Shown here piece by piece: positions 27,986 through 36,635 of a stretch of 64,000 nucleotides of DNA. The notes under the pieces are model-generated. The model saw only the letters and a program-made list of their open reading frames with translations. It did no database searches and had not been told where the DNA came from. Position numbers and translations under genes: made by a program. Position 1 is the first letter of the stretch, and each line of letters starts with the position of its first letter. The DNA lies in assembly GCA_943370285.1 (NCBI GenBank), contig CALRQJ020000013.1, positions 1 to 64,000 on the forward strand, read 5' to 3'. Origin of the DNA: CALRQJ02 sp943370285 (lineage in GTDB: Bacteria > Bacteroidota > Bacteroidia > Chitinophagales > Chitinophagaceae).

Positions 27986-28753
27986 ATGAATTTAGTTGAA
28001 AAGCTAAAACATATCAAACCAGTACGTTCTCTAATCTACGGTGTAGTAGGTGCTATCACTTATCCGGGACTGAGTTTGATTAACAAACTTAAAATTGAAG
28101 GCACGGAGCATCTGAGGAATTTACCTCAGCGCAATGTCTTATTTGTAAGCAATCATCAGACATACTTTGCCGACGTTATCACATTCATTCACATTTTTTG
28201 TGCGGTTAAATGGCGGAAGCAAAACAAATTGGGCATTCCTGTTTACTTGCTTAATCCCTTTACCAACGTGTATTACGTAGCGGCTGAAGAAACCATGAAC
28301 GGCAGTTTCATTACCCGTTTATTCAAATTAGGTGGTGCTTTAACCGTAAAAAGAACCTGGCGTGCCGAAGGGAAAGATGTACAACGTAATCGAGATGAAA
28401 GCGATACACAAAAAATTGATTCGGCTTTAAAGCGAAGTTGGGTCATCACTTTTCCTCAGGGTACTACAAAACCATTTGCTCCCGGACGTAGGGGAACGGC
28501 TCATATCATCAAGAACAATCAACCTATTGTTGTTCCTGTTGTCATTAACGGGTTTTGGCGGGCTTTCAATAAAAAAGGGTTGGTATTTAAGAAAAAAGGC
28601 TCTTTACTTTCTGTTCGGTTTAAAGAACCGATGGTAATTGATTACACCCAGCCGGTTGAAGAGATTCTAAACCAAGTAATGGAAGCCATTGAGCAGAGTA
28701 AAGAATACATGCTTAAGGGTCGTCATCACTTAATGAACTTACTAGACAAATAG
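27986..28753 (+). CDS. Lysophospholipid/1-acyl-glycerol-3-phosphate acyltransferase family protein
   Basis: PlsC-like acyltransferase that moves an acyl chain onto a lyso-lipid at the inner membrane. Evidence: SNHQTYFADV (block I), the FPQGTTKPF motif (block III, FPEGTR type) and PIVVPVVINGFWRAF (block IV). I place the start at the ATG 27986 (MNLVEKLKHIKPV, 255 aa). An earlier in-frame ATG at 27920 would add a Pro/Cys-containing stretch that overlaps a likely promoter (TATATTGC, about 27952). Block I has five residues between His and Asp rather than the usual four. The exact acceptor lipid is not determined; a glycine- or ornithine-lipid role is also possible. Confidence 0.82.
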   Translation: MNLVEKLKHIKPVRSLIYGVVGAITYPGLSLINKLKIEGTEHLRNLPQRNVLFVSNHQTYFADVITFIHIFCAVKWRKQNKLGIPVYLLNPFTNVYYVAAEETMNGSFITRLFKLGGALTVKRTWRAEGKDVQRNRDESDTQKIDSALKRSWVITFPQGTTKPFAPGRRGTAHIIKNNQPIVVPVVINGFWRAFNKKGLVFKKKGSLLSVRFKEPMVIDYTQPVEEILNQVMEAIEQSKEYMLKGRHHLMNLLDK

Positions 28754-28798
28754 TCGTCAGCCCTCTATTTTTCCACTCATCCAAATTTTAAGACTTTA

Positions 28799-28839
28799 TT
28801 TACGAACGTTGCCGTAAATTGCCTACGAATAAAATCGTA
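28799..28839 (+). promoter_or_regulatory. Putative BlaI operators overlapping the blaI-blaR1 promoter
   Basis: Two inverted repeats share TACG/CGTA half sites: TTTACG-(8)-CGTAAA at 28799-28818 and TACGA-(6)-TCGTA at 28824-28839. A -7-like box TAAATTGC (28815-28822) lies between and overlaps the first. The second ends two bases before the blaI ATG. This is the position expected for autorepression by a BlaI/MecI-type repressor. Confidence 0.6.
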
Positions 28840-28841
28840 TC

Positions 28842-29222
28842 ATGACTGAAAAGGCATTAAAACCCACGGAGGGTGAATTAGAAATACTACAGGTTTTGTG
28901 GAATAAAGGCAAGGCAACAGTAAGAGATGTACATGAAACTTTAGCTGCATTTAAAGATTCGGGTTATACCACTACTTTAAAACTCATGCAGATTATGCAT
29001 GAAAAAGGTTTGGTAACCCGAGACGATTCCTCCAAAACGCATATTTATCAAGCCAATGTGAGCAAAGAAAGTACCCAACAACAAATGGTGGGTAAAATGA
29101 TTAGTAGTTTGTTTAGTGGCTCATCTACCCAATTGGTGATGCAGGCTTTGGGCAATCAAACGCCTTCTGCCGCTGAATTAGCTGAAATTCAACAACTACT
29201 CGACAACTTGAAAAAGCAATAA
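28842..29222 (+). CDS. blaI: BlaI/MecI/CopY family transcriptional repressor
   Basis: 126-aa winged-helix repressor. The N-terminal DNA-binding part reads LKPTEGELEILQVLW, then RDVHETL and a recognition region GYTTTLKLMQIMHEKGLV; the C-terminal part (about 75-126) is the dimerisation region that the partner peptidase normally cuts. Members repress their own operon and target genes until a BlaR1-type sensor triggers their cleavage. It is followed after 3 bases by the BlaR1-like gene. In Bacteroidota such pairs are common and often have no beta-lactamase nearby; none is seen here, so the inducing signal is unknown. Confidence 0.92.
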   Translation: MTEKALKPTEGELEILQVLWNKGKATVRDVHETLAAFKDSGYTTTLKLMQIMHEKGLVTRDDSSKTHIYQANVSKESTQQQMVGKMISSLFSGSSTQLVMQALGNQTPSAAELAEIQQLLDNLKKQ

Positions 29223-29225
29223 CAC

Positions 29226-31145
29226 ATGTTTGCCCTTACCCAGTCTCCTTTTTTGCAGGCATTGGGATATGCCATCACTAACAGCCTTTGGCAATTTGCA
29301 TTGCTATGGTTATTGTATATCCTTATTACTGGCATAGCTAAACCGATGGCACAGCATCGTTATCGCTTGGCATTATTTTTTCAGTTGGCTGGATTTATAT
29401 GGTTTTTATTTACACTTCATTTTTATTACATCCGTTGTAGCGAAGCGTTGGCTACAGCTTCTGCTTTGGGTTTATCGGGAGCTGATTTAACAAATGCGAT
29501 GGTGCTAGATAAAGGTTGGTACAAAGTGTTGATTTATGCAGAACAAGTGTTGCCTTATTTGGCTGTTGCTTACTTAATGATGATGCTGGTGTTGTTGATG
29601 CGTTGGGTAAAAGCCTATCAATTTACAGCAATGATTCGCCACCAAGGCTTGCAAAAAATACCTGTAGATTGGCGTTTGTTTACGAATAGAATAGCTGCTC
29701 ATTTAGGCATCAAACAAACCGTAAAAATTTACTTGTCTGATTTAGTAAAAAGTCCGCTGACAATTGGTTTTTTAAAGCCTATGATTTTAATTCCGGCAGC
29801 AAGTATGAATCACCTGACCGTACAGCAATTAGAAGCGGTGATCTTACATGAATTGGCTCATATTCGTCGTTTTGATTATCTCGTAAATATTCTTGTTTCC
29901 ATTGCTGAGTTAATGTTGTTCTTCAATCCGTTCACACAATTATTAAGTCAGCAAATTAAGAATGAAAGAGAACATGCCTGTGACGATTGGGTATTGCAAT
30001 TTCAATATGATGGTGCCATGTATGCCGAGGCTTTATTGCGTTTGGCAACCGTTCAGCAATCAACATTAACACTGCATGTAGCCAATAAAAAAAATGATTT
30101 ATTACAAAGGGTAAGAAGGGTAGTGGGCCAACCTGATAAACGTTTTTCTTATCGCCAGCAATTATTAGCATTGCTCATGGTTACTTGTATTCTGAGTGCC
30201 GTGGCTTGGTTAAGTCCGGTAAATGTAGTGACGAATGTATCTGCAAGTCAGCCTTCGAAAATAACAAACAGTAAAAAAGTATTTGTTCAGCCGGTAGCAG
30301 CATCAGTTGATAATCCGCTGTTCAATCCTATATTCTTTTTGAATAATGAATCGCAGCAACAAATCAAAGAAGAATTGCAGCAAGTGGCGGCTGCTACTGC
30401 AGCAAAAAATATTCAGTTTAATGAAGGATTAATGAAGGATGTTGAAGTTAGTATGGAAAGTGAATTGACAAAAGCTACTACGGCATTATTGGCGAGTAGA
30501 GAAGATATGGAGCCTTTGTTGTTGAATGCTGCAAATCAATCTAATCGTTTACAAACAATTGATTCTATGGCTATGGCACAACTTGCAAGATTGGTCAACA
30601 ACAAATCAATTTCAAACCTTGAACTACAACAGTTGAATAAAGATTTACAGCAATCTTTAGACAAGTTAGAATCGAATGCCAAACAATTGGGTTTTGCCAT
30701 GTTGTCTGAGGAAAAGAAAATGAAAGAAACTATAGCCAAATCTATGGCAATGATGAAGCAAGCAGCAACATCATCTAAAGATGAAGCAGCATTAAAAACT
30801 TTGATTGGAAAATTATTTACCAAGGCACAAAAAATGAAAGTTCAAGCAATAAAAGATAGTATTGAGCAGCACAAACAAAAACTAGTCAAAGCGCCAACTA
30901 TACCTGCTGCACCAATCGTTGTGCCCGGTTTTGCTTACAATTTTGCAGGTAGTGCAGCAATTCCTTTACCGGTGTTTAGTTTTGAAACAAAAGAAGATGT
31001 AAAAACAAGGTATCGTACCAAACAATATCAAGAACAAAAGCTTCCATCACCGACAGCAACGGAAGAAAAAATTGAAGTAATTATTTCCGTGCCTTCAAAA
31101 GCAACAGATTCAACTAAAAAGAAGAAAGTAATCATCTTTTTATAG
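29226..31145 (+). CDS. blaR1: BlaR1/MecR1-type M56 membrane metallopeptidase
   Basis: 639-aa sensor peptidase. Several transmembrane segments lie in the first ~140 residues (SLWQFALLWLLYILI, LALFFQLAGFIWFLF, VAYLMMMLVLLMRW) and another near 310 (LLALLMVTCILSAVAWL). The cytoplasmic M56 domain has the zinc motif HELAH (208-212) and the downstream acid in EREHACDDW. The long C-terminal part, presumably outside the cytoplasm, is Gln/Lys/Ala-rich and helical, not a penicillin-binding domain, so the sensed signal need not be a beta-lactam. It is co-transcribed with blaI (3-base gap). Its stop is one base from the convergent NUDIX stop. Confidence 0.9.
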   Translation: MFALTQSPFLQALGYAITNSLWQFALLWLLYILITGIAKPMAQHRYRLALFFQLAGFIWFLFTLHFYYIRCSEALATASALGLSGADLTNAMVLDKGWYKVLIYAEQVLPYLAVAYLMMMLVLLMRWVKAYQFTAMIRHQGLQKIPVDWRLFTNRIAAHLGIKQTVKIYLSDLVKSPLTIGFLKPMILIPAASMNHLTVQQLEAVILHELAHIRRFDYLVNILVSIAELMLFFNPFTQLLSQQIKNEREHACDDWVLQFQYDGAMYAEALLRLATVQQSTLTLHVANKKNDLLQRVRRVVGQPDKRFSYRQQLLALLMVTCILSAVAWLSPVNVVTNVSASQPSKITNSKKVFVQPVAASVDNPLFNPIFFLNNESQQQIKEELQQVAAATAAKNIQFNEGLMKDVEVSMESELTKATTALLASREDMEPLLLNAANQSNRLQTIDSMAMAQLARLVNNKSISNLELQQLNKDLQQSLDKLESNAKQLGFAMLSEEKKMKETIAKSMAMMKQAATSSKDEAALKTLIGKLFTKAQKMKVQAIKDSIEQHKQKLVKAPTIPAAPIVVPGFAYNFAGSAAIPLPVFSFETKEDVKTRYRTKQYQEQKLPSPTATEEKIEVIISVPSKATDSTKKKKVIIFL

Positions 31146-31146
31146 G

Positions 31147-31707
31147 TTAGGTTGCTTTCATCCAACCGAGTTTTTCAAATGCAGCATACAAGGCTCCAAT
31201 ATGTGCGGCATGTAAGAGTTTGTTTTCTCGAAGGAGTGCAAAAATTTCTGCCTTAGAAAACGTCAACACATCCATATCTTCAAATGCATCGAATTGTTGT
31301 GCAGCAACAGGTTTTGCACCGGTAGCTAAATAGAAATAAGCATAATTGGTATTAGTGGCAGGGTTAGTAGCAACCTTGTATAAAAATTCAATTGCACTAG
31401 CTTCGTAGCCGGTTTCTTCTTTTGTTTCTCTCAATGCTGAAGCCTCCGGTGTTTCTGTTTTATCAATTACACCTCCCGGAATTTCGTAAGTCACTTCTTG
31501 AATGGCGTGGCGATATTGTCGTACCAATACAATTTTTTCATCTTCGGTAACCAATACTACTCCACACCAATCCGGAAATTCCAATACATAATACGGTTCA
31601 ATGATGCGACCATCTGGTAGTTCACATTTGTCTGTTCTAGCAATAAACCATCTGTCTTTGTAAACGTATGCAGAGGAAACAATTTTCCAGTTTAAATCTC
31701 TCATCAT
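31147..31707 (-). CDS. NUDIX hydrolase, ADP-ribose pyrophosphatase type
   Basis: 186-aa NUDIX hydrolase, likely splitting ADP-ribose or other nucleoside-diphosphate sugars. A complete Nudix box is visible at about 79-101: GGVIDKTETPEASAL followed by RETKEETGYE, which fits GX5EX7REUXEEXGU. The frame is open further upstream, but that stretch overlaps the DinB gene. I take the ATG at 31707-31705, which overlaps the DinB stop in TAATG and starts MMRDLNWKIVSS, giving the usual family length. This overlap indicates translational coupling with the upstream gene. Confidence 0.88.
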   Translation of the reverse strand: MMRDLNWKIVSSAYVYKDRWFIARTDKCELPDGRIIEPYYVLEFPDWCGVVLVTEDEKIVLVRQYRHAIQEVTYEIPGGVIDKTETPEASALRETKEETGYEASAIEFLYKVATNPATNTNYAYFYLATGAKPVAAQQFDAFEDMDVLTFSKAEIFALLRENKLLHAAHIGALYAAFEKLGWMKAT

Positions 31708-32228
31708 TACCAATTCATATTTGCTCTTAAAGTGGTGATATGGGCTACATGATGTTTGCCATGCCAAGCATATAAGCCCAATAATAACCAAAGGCTCATT
31801 TTTCTGCCTTGTTCGGGATGTACTACTTCTTTTTGCCATTCTTCATCACTCAAATCTTTAATAGCAGCATGCCAACGTTGATGCAAAGCATGTAACAAAG
31901 TGAGTGAAATATTAATGGGTACACTATATACATCGGGCATATTGGCCCATTCTTTTTCTTGATATGGTTTGATGGTTGGTGTATCTTCTGTTAAGCCAAG
32001 TTTAAAGCGGATATAGGCATTCATATGACTGTCAGCTACATGATGCACCAATTGTTTAACCGTCCAGCCATCAGCCCTATAAGGTGTATCTAGCTGTGCT
32101 TCATCAAGGTTTAAAATAGACCGTTCTAGATCTTCGGGTAAAAATTTGAGGTCTAACAACCATTTTTCTTTTTGTTCCTGAGAAAATGGAACAGGTTCAT
32201 ATTTACCGATGGGATAGCGAGGATCCAT
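31707..32228 (-). CDS. DinB/YfiT family putative metal-dependent hydrolase (bacillithiol transferase-like)
   Basis: 173-aa four-helix-bundle protein of the DinB superfamily, close to YfiT/BstA. The opening (DPRYPIGKYEPVPF) and GWTVKQLVHHVADSHMNAY are typical, as is the closing LYAWHGKHHVAHI. The metal ligands should be among H62/H63 and the H156/H160/H163 cluster. YfiT-like proteins are thiol S-transferases in bacillithiol-producing bacteria, and many Bacteroidota make bacillithiol; the activity is not shown by the sequence itself. It overlaps the NUDIX gene, so the two form a small operon. Confidence 0.86.
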   Translation of the reverse strand: MDPRYPIGKYEPVPFSQEQKEKWLLDLKFLPEDLERSILNLDEAQLDTPYRADGWTVKQLVHHVADSHMNAYIRFKLGLTEDTPTIKPYQEKEWANMPDVYSVPINISLTLLHALHQRWHAAIKDLSDEEWQKEVVHPEQGRKMSLWLLLGLYAWHGKHHVAHITTLRANMNW

Positions 32229-32305
32229 AATCGTAATGTTTAAAATGTGATAGCAATTCGCAGCCGATCATTCGGACTATAAAGGTACTGGGATAATCGT
32301 ACACC

Positions 32306-32953
32306 TTACAATGATTTATCAACCCAAGGGTCATAAATCATCTTGTACAATTGAATTAATGCAGTGGCAATAAAAATAATTCCCATAACAATATTGAGCG
32401 TTTTATTACTTGTTTTCATTTTTGTTATGGCCCAATTACCACCATGAATATATACGCCTAAACCGGCTAAGGTTCCTAATCCGGCGCCAGCCGTAAAAAT
32501 ATTGTATTGGGCAAAGCCCGATTTCAAAACGCCGTTATCTACCAAATAAGTTGCCCAAATAAACCAAAAAGGAATTTGTGCCGGATTGATGGCGCTGATG
32601 CTAACACCCAGCCAAAAGCGATTCATGTTATTATTCAATAATAGTCCTTTTTTTTCTGCTGATTGTTTGGTGGCTAGAACAAAACTGAGAACACCCAATA
32701 TCAAAAAAACACCAACAGTAATCCAACCTAAAATTTTGAAAATCATTTTGTGTTGTATCACCCAATCCATGCCTGTTAAAGCCAAACGCAGGTAAATGAT
32801 TTCAACAATGGCAATGCCAATGCCATACATCCAAGCTTTTTTGAAGCTTTCTTGCACACTCAATTGTGTTGCCGTCATGTTCATATTGCCAAAGGGTAAT
32901 TGACCCAAAAAGCTGATGAGCATGGCTGTAAAAAGCAAAATCACAATCTCCAT
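32306..32953 (-). CDS. LysE family transporter
   Basis: 215-aa inner-membrane protein with about six hydrophobic segments: the N-terminal helix ends in LGQLPFGNMNMTA (the LysE/RhtB PGP-type loop), then helices around 42-60, 72-95, 112-135, 145-168 and 185-205. The NPAQIPFWF segment of the fourth helix is typical. The family exports amino acids or related metabolites; the substrate cannot be read. It stands as a single gene, or the end of the same minus-strand run as DinB and glmM, with 78- and 70-base gaps. Confidence 0.8.
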   Translation of the reverse strand: MEIVILLFTAMLISFLGQLPFGNMNMTATQLSVQESFKKAWMYGIGIAIVEIIYLRLALTGMDWVIQHKMIFKILGWITVGVFLILGVLSFVLATKQSAEKKGLLLNNNMNRFWLGVSISAINPAQIPFWFIWATYLVDNGVLKSGFAQYNIFTAGAGLGTLAGLGVYIHGGNWAITKMKTSNKTLNIVMGIIFIATALIQLYKMIYDPWVDKSL

Positions 32954-33022
32954 GTGCTGGTTTATAATTGCATGATAGTGAAAAGACGCTTAACTAAAAA
33001 ACTGCAATAAGCATCCAATACA

Positions 33023-34402
33023 TTACATCGCTTCTTTGATATCTTGCATAATACGCTTTGCAATATTATCTGCAGTAGTTTCAAAATTGCTTTCCGCATA
33101 AATGCGGATGATGGGTTCGGTATTACTTGTTCTCAAATGCACCCAATCTTTATCAAATTCAATTTTTAAACCATCTTCGGTATTGATAGGGTTGTTTTTG
33201 TATTTACTCTTGATATGGGTGAAGATTTTTTGAATGTCGAAACCTTTTTCCAATTCAATTTTGTTCTTACTCATAAAGTAATCAGGGTAAGTGCCACGTA
33301 ATTGTTTGATGGTTTTTTTAGACTTCGCCAAATGCGTAAGGAACAAAGCAATGCCAATCAATGCATCTCTGCCGTAATGTAAATCCGGAACAATGATCCC
33401 ACCATTGCCTTCGCCACCAATTACCGCATCAACGGCTTTCATTTTGGTAACCACATTCACTTCGCCAACGGCACTCGGAAAATATTCACCTCCATGTTTC
33501 AAGGTCACATCTTTCAAAGCTCTAGTGCTTGACATATTGCTTACGGTATTGCCTTTACGATGTTGTAAGATATAATCGGCAACAGCTACTAAAGTATATT
33601 CCTCGCCAAATAAACTACCATCTTCACAAACAAAACAAAGTCGATCTACATCAGGATCAACTGCAATGCCTAAATGTGCTTTACTACGAGTTACTTCGCT
33701 ACATAACTCTGTTAAATGTTGCGGCAATGGTTCAGGATTATGAGCAAATTTGCCATTTACTTCTCCATTAAGTACAGTAATATCTTTTACACCTAACGCT
33801 TTCAATAATGCAGGAACAGCAAATGCACCCGAACTATTAATGGCATCAATGACAATATTGAATTTTTGTTTTTTGATGGCTGCAATATCAACTAAAGGAT
33901 AATTAATTACTGCATCAATATGTTGTTGAAGCGAAACGGTGTCTACTGTATAGCTTCCTAGTTTATCTACAGTTGCAAAGTTAAAATCTTCGTTTTCTGC
34001 CAATGCCAAAACAGTTGCACCTTCAGCACCGCTAATGAATTCGCCTTTGCCATTCAATAGTTTTAATGCATTCCATTCTTTTGGGTTATGACTAGCCGTT
34101 AAAATGATACCTCCTGCAGCTTGTTCAAACACCACCGCCATTTCAACAGTTGGTGTGGTGCTTAAACCACAGTCAATAACATCTAACCCTAGGGCATTGA
34201 GTGTACTAACCACCAAACGTTGCACCATTTCGCCACTGATTCTTCCATCTCTACCAATCACAACTTTTCTATTATCAGATTGTTGCATCAACCAAGTGCC
34301 ATAAGCGGCGGAGAATTTAACAACATCTAAAGGACTTAATGTTTCGCCAGGTTTACCGCCAATTGTTCCTCTGATTCCGGAAATACTTTTAATTAATGAC
34401 AT
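33023..34402 (-). CDS. glmM: Phosphoglucosamine mutase (alpha-D-phosphohexomutase family)
   Basis: 459-aa cytoplasmic mutase, likely converting glucosamine-6-phosphate to glucosamine-1-phosphate for peptidoglycan and LPS. Visible motifs: SGIRGTIGG at the N-terminus, the active-site phosphoserine loop TASHNP (S104), the metal loop DPDVDRL, the sugar loop GGEGNGG and the phosphate loop RTSNTEPIIRIY. Of the hexomutases, Bacteroidota GlmM is the best match; phosphomannomutase is an alternative. The ATG at 34402 is preferred over an in-frame TTG nine bases upstream. An ATTTGC element sits directly before the start, so the leader is very short. Confidence 0.85.
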   Translation of the reverse strand: MSLIKSISGIRGTIGGKPGETLSPLDVVKFSAAYGTWLMQQSDNRKVVIGRDGRISGEMVQRLVVSTLNALGLDVIDCGLSTTPTVEMAVVFEQAAGGIILTASHNPKEWNALKLLNGKGEFISGAEGATVLALAENEDFNFATVDKLGSYTVDTVSLQQHIDAVINYPLVDIAAIKKQKFNIVIDAINSSGAFAVPALLKALGVKDITVLNGEVNGKFAHNPEPLPQHLTELCSEVTRSKAHLGIAVDPDVDRLCFVCEDGSLFGEEYTLVAVADYILQHRKGNTVSNMSSTRALKDVTLKHGGEYFPSAVGEVNVVTKMKAVDAVIGGEGNGGIIVPDLHYGRDALIGIALFLTHLAKSKKTIKQLRGTYPDYFMSKNKIELEKGFDIQKIFTHIKSKYKNNPINTEDGLKIEFDKDWVHLRTSNTEPIIRIYAESNFETTADNIAKRIMQDIKEAM

Positions 34403-34498
34403 AGGTTGCAAATTTCTAGAACAAACATAAAAGAAAAAAAATAAGTTTTACGATGTTGGTAATGGGCTAACGGGTATTTTTATATCCACAGAAATGGT

Positions 34499-35170
34499 AT
34501 GATTTATCCGGTGTACGAAAAATATATGGTGAAGGCAGATGCATGGTACTATCTGGATTTATTCATACAACATCAATTGATTGTCGTTTTAGATGAAGCC
34601 AAAGACTTTTTTGACCCGATAATTGGTAATAATCAGGTTGATTTGTGCTATGTTATCAGAATGCCCGAACATCAATTTGCAAAAGCCGACGCTATCATCA
34701 AGCAAACCATTAGTCAAAATGGTATTCCTGAGGATTATTTTTTAGTTCATTACGACGATAAAGCATTATTTGATGTGCTAGAAAATATGCAAAGTTGGAG
34801 TCGTGCCGATGTATTAACTGCCACTTTATTACTTGAAAATCGTGGATATGATATACCACAGCAAATTATTACGCAATCTGCCGATGCTCAATATGAAATA
34901 GATCGAAACAAACAATCCATTTCTCTTATTGGGCTATTGTTTGCATACACCGTTTCTTTAGTGGGTATTTTCTTTGAACATCCATTAGCTATAGTACTTT
35001 CTTTTGCCAGTATTATTTGGGGAGTATTAGTAACAGCATTTAGGGATACTGATTTGAATGGCAAAAAACAATACATTTTTTCTGCTGTATATCGACGACA
35101 TGGCTTTTTTGTGGCGCTAATTGGCTTCATTAACTTAACCATCGTATGGTATAAGTTGATACAAAATTAA
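34499..35170 (+). CDS. Membrane-anchored protein of unknown function
   Basis: 223-aa protein that I cannot assign with confidence. The first ~140 residues are soluble and mixed alpha/beta. They contain a segment like the small putative signal-transduction fold DUF2007 (FAKADAIIKQTI, with following LVHYDDKALFDVLENMQSW). The C-terminal part has two clear hydrophobic stretches (ISLIGLLFAYTVSLVGIFF and AIVLSFASIIWGVLVTAF) and a third near the end (GFFVALIGFINLTIVWY). It is probably in the inner membrane with the soluble part in the cytoplasm. It is divergent from glmM and followed by a methyltransferase gene. Confidence 0.75.
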   Translation: MIYPVYEKYMVKADAWYYLDLFIQHQLIVVLDEAKDFFDPIIGNNQVDLCYVIRMPEHQFAKADAIIKQTISQNGIPEDYFLVHYDDKALFDVLENMQSWSRADVLTATLLLENRGYDIPQQIITQSADAQYEIDRNKQSISLIGLLFAYTVSLVGIFFEHPLAIVLSFASIIWGVLVTAFRDTDLNGKKQYIFSAVYRRHGFFVALIGFINLTIVWYKLIQN

Positions 35171-35260
35171 AATGACAATGTTTACTTAAAGCGATACTTA
35201 ACAGCTTCTTCTGTGTTTAACCTGTTTTCTTGCCTTAACTTAGCGCCGTAAATTAGTTGT

Positions 35261-36007
35261 ATGCTTGAGAAGTCGTGGTTTAAAGATTGGTTTAATTCGC
35301 ATTATTATCATTTATTGTATCAGCACAGAGATGAAGAAGAAGCCATTCATTTCATCAATCGGTTAATTGAACATTTGAATCCGGCAAAAGGCGCAAGGAT
35401 GTTAGATGTTGCCTGCGGAAAAGGCCGACACAGCATCGCTTTAGCCGATATGGGTTTTGATGTTTCCGGGATTGATTTGTCATTTGAATCTATTAAAGAA
35501 GCAAAGCAAAGTGAAACGGAATCGTTACATTTTTTTCAACATGATATGCGATTACCTTTTTGGATTAATTATTTCGATTATGCCTTTAATTTCTTTACGA
35601 GTTTTGGATATTTTAGAACCGATAGAGAACACCATAATGCCATTCGTACCATTGCACAATCCATCAAAAAGAATGGTTGTTTTGTAATCGATTACCTAAA
35701 CGTTCATTATGCTGAGGCTACTTTAGAAGCTAAAGCACAAAAAAGGGTAGGAGACACCAATTTTCACATTACGAAATGGCATGACGATAAGCATTTTTTT
35801 AAGCAAATACAGGTAGAGGAAAAGGGCATTGCCGTAAAACATTTATATACCGAAAGAGTGGCAAAGTTTAGTTTAGGCGATTTTACAGATATGTTGTCTT
35901 ATCATGGGTTGCAAGTACAGGAAGTGTTTGGCGATTATCATTTTGCACATTATGATTTATACAAGTCGCCACGATTAATAATTGTAGCCAGAAAACTATC
36001 TAGATAG
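35261..36007 (+). CDS. Class I SAM-dependent methyltransferase
   Basis: 248-aa cytoplasmic methyltransferase. The SAM-binding motif I is MLDVACGKGRHSIALADMGF, followed by the acidic ribose-binding loop VSGIDLS. Motif IV is in the FDYAFNFFTSFGYF segment. The acceptor substrate cannot be told from sequence; the family covers small-molecule and some tRNA or lipid methyltransferases. Length and layout (motif I near residue 47) fit a plain Methyltransf_25-type domain without accessory parts. A -7-like box (TAACTTAG, 35236-35243) precedes the ATG by 17 bases. Confidence 0.82.
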   Translation: MLEKSWFKDWFNSHYYHLLYQHRDEEEAIHFINRLIEHLNPAKGARMLDVACGKGRHSIALADMGFDVSGIDLSFESIKEAKQSETESLHFFQHDMRLPFWINYFDYAFNFFTSFGYFRTDREHHNAIRTIAQSIKKNGCFVIDYLNVHYAEATLEAKAQKRVGDTNFHITKWHDDKHFFKQIQVEEKGIAVKHLYTERVAKFSLGDFTDMLSYHGLQVQEVFGDYHFAHYDLYKSPRLIIVARKLSR

Positions 36008-36019
36008 TCGAATTGGTAA

Positions 36020-36048
36020 TTGAAAAATGTTTGAATGTTCTATAATTT
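36020..36048 (+). promoter_or_regulatory. Promoter of the histidine phosphatase gene
   Basis: TTG (36020-36022) and TATAATTT (36041-36048) with an 18-base gap fit the Bacteroidota pattern loosely; the ATG is 21 bases further. Confidence 0.4.
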
Positions 36049-36069
36049 AGGTAAACAAAAAATGGATCT

Positions 36070-36585
36070 ATGATTAAATTAATTCGTATAGGGTTGTTTG
36101 GATTACTGTTGTTAAGCAGTTTTTCAATCTTGTCAGCTCAAAAAACAACTATTATTTTGGTTCGTCATGCAGAGAAAGATACTACTGCAAAGGGTTCTAC
36201 CATGATGCAAGCCGACCCGCCGCTAACACAGCAGGGACTAGCAAGAGCGGAGAAATTGGTGAAAGTGCTCAAGAAGTATGAAGTAGATTCTATCTTTTCT
36301 ACCAATTATACCAGAACAAAAGCTACTGTTGCACCTTTAGCTAAAAAGCACAGCTTATCGGTACAAACCTACGACCCCAAAAAATTAGAAGAGTTTGCCA
36401 ATCGGCTTCGTCAGATAAAAGGCAAAACACTAGTAGTTGCCGGTCATTCTAACTCAACACCTGCTTTGGTAAACGCCATATTAAAAGAGAAGAAATTTGA
36501 AAACTTAGACGAATCGGTGTACAATAAAATCTTTATCGTCACCATCAAAAAAGGTAAGATGAAAGTTACCGTAAAAGAATATTAA
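36070..36585 (+). CDS. Exported histidine phosphatase family protein
   Basis: 171-aa phosphatase of the SixA/phosphoglycerate-mutase-like fold. A signal peptide (MIKLIRIGLFGLLLLSSFS, ending LSAQ) is followed by the catalytic RHAE motif (R32, H33, E35). The second catalytic His is in AGHSNSTP (H126). The short length and single domain fit SixA-like enzymes, but the export signal puts it in the periplasm, so it may be a non-specific phosphatase there. The substrate is unknown. The gene ends at a strong bidirectional terminator. Confidence 0.86.
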   Translation: MIKLIRIGLFGLLLLSSFSILSAQKTTIILVRHAEKDTTAKGSTMMQADPPLTQQGLARAEKLVKVLKKYEVDSIFSTNYTRTKATVAPLAKKHSLSVQTYDPKKLEEFANRLRQIKGKTLVVAGHSNSTPALVNAILKEKKFENLDESVYNKIFIVTIKKGKMKVTVKEY

Positions 36586-36587
36586 AT

Positions 36588-36619
36588 AAAAAGGGTTGAT
36601 GGAAACATCAACCCTTTTT
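36588..36619. terminator. Bidirectional terminator between convergent genes
   Basis: AAAAAGGGTTGATG (36588-36601), loop GAAA, CATCAACCCTTTTT (36606-36619). The stem is perfect with a GAAA tetraloop and gives T-runs on both strands, serving the phosphatase and DUF4197 genes. Confidence 0.93.
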
Positions 36620-36635
36620 ATTTCTGAGAAATCAG

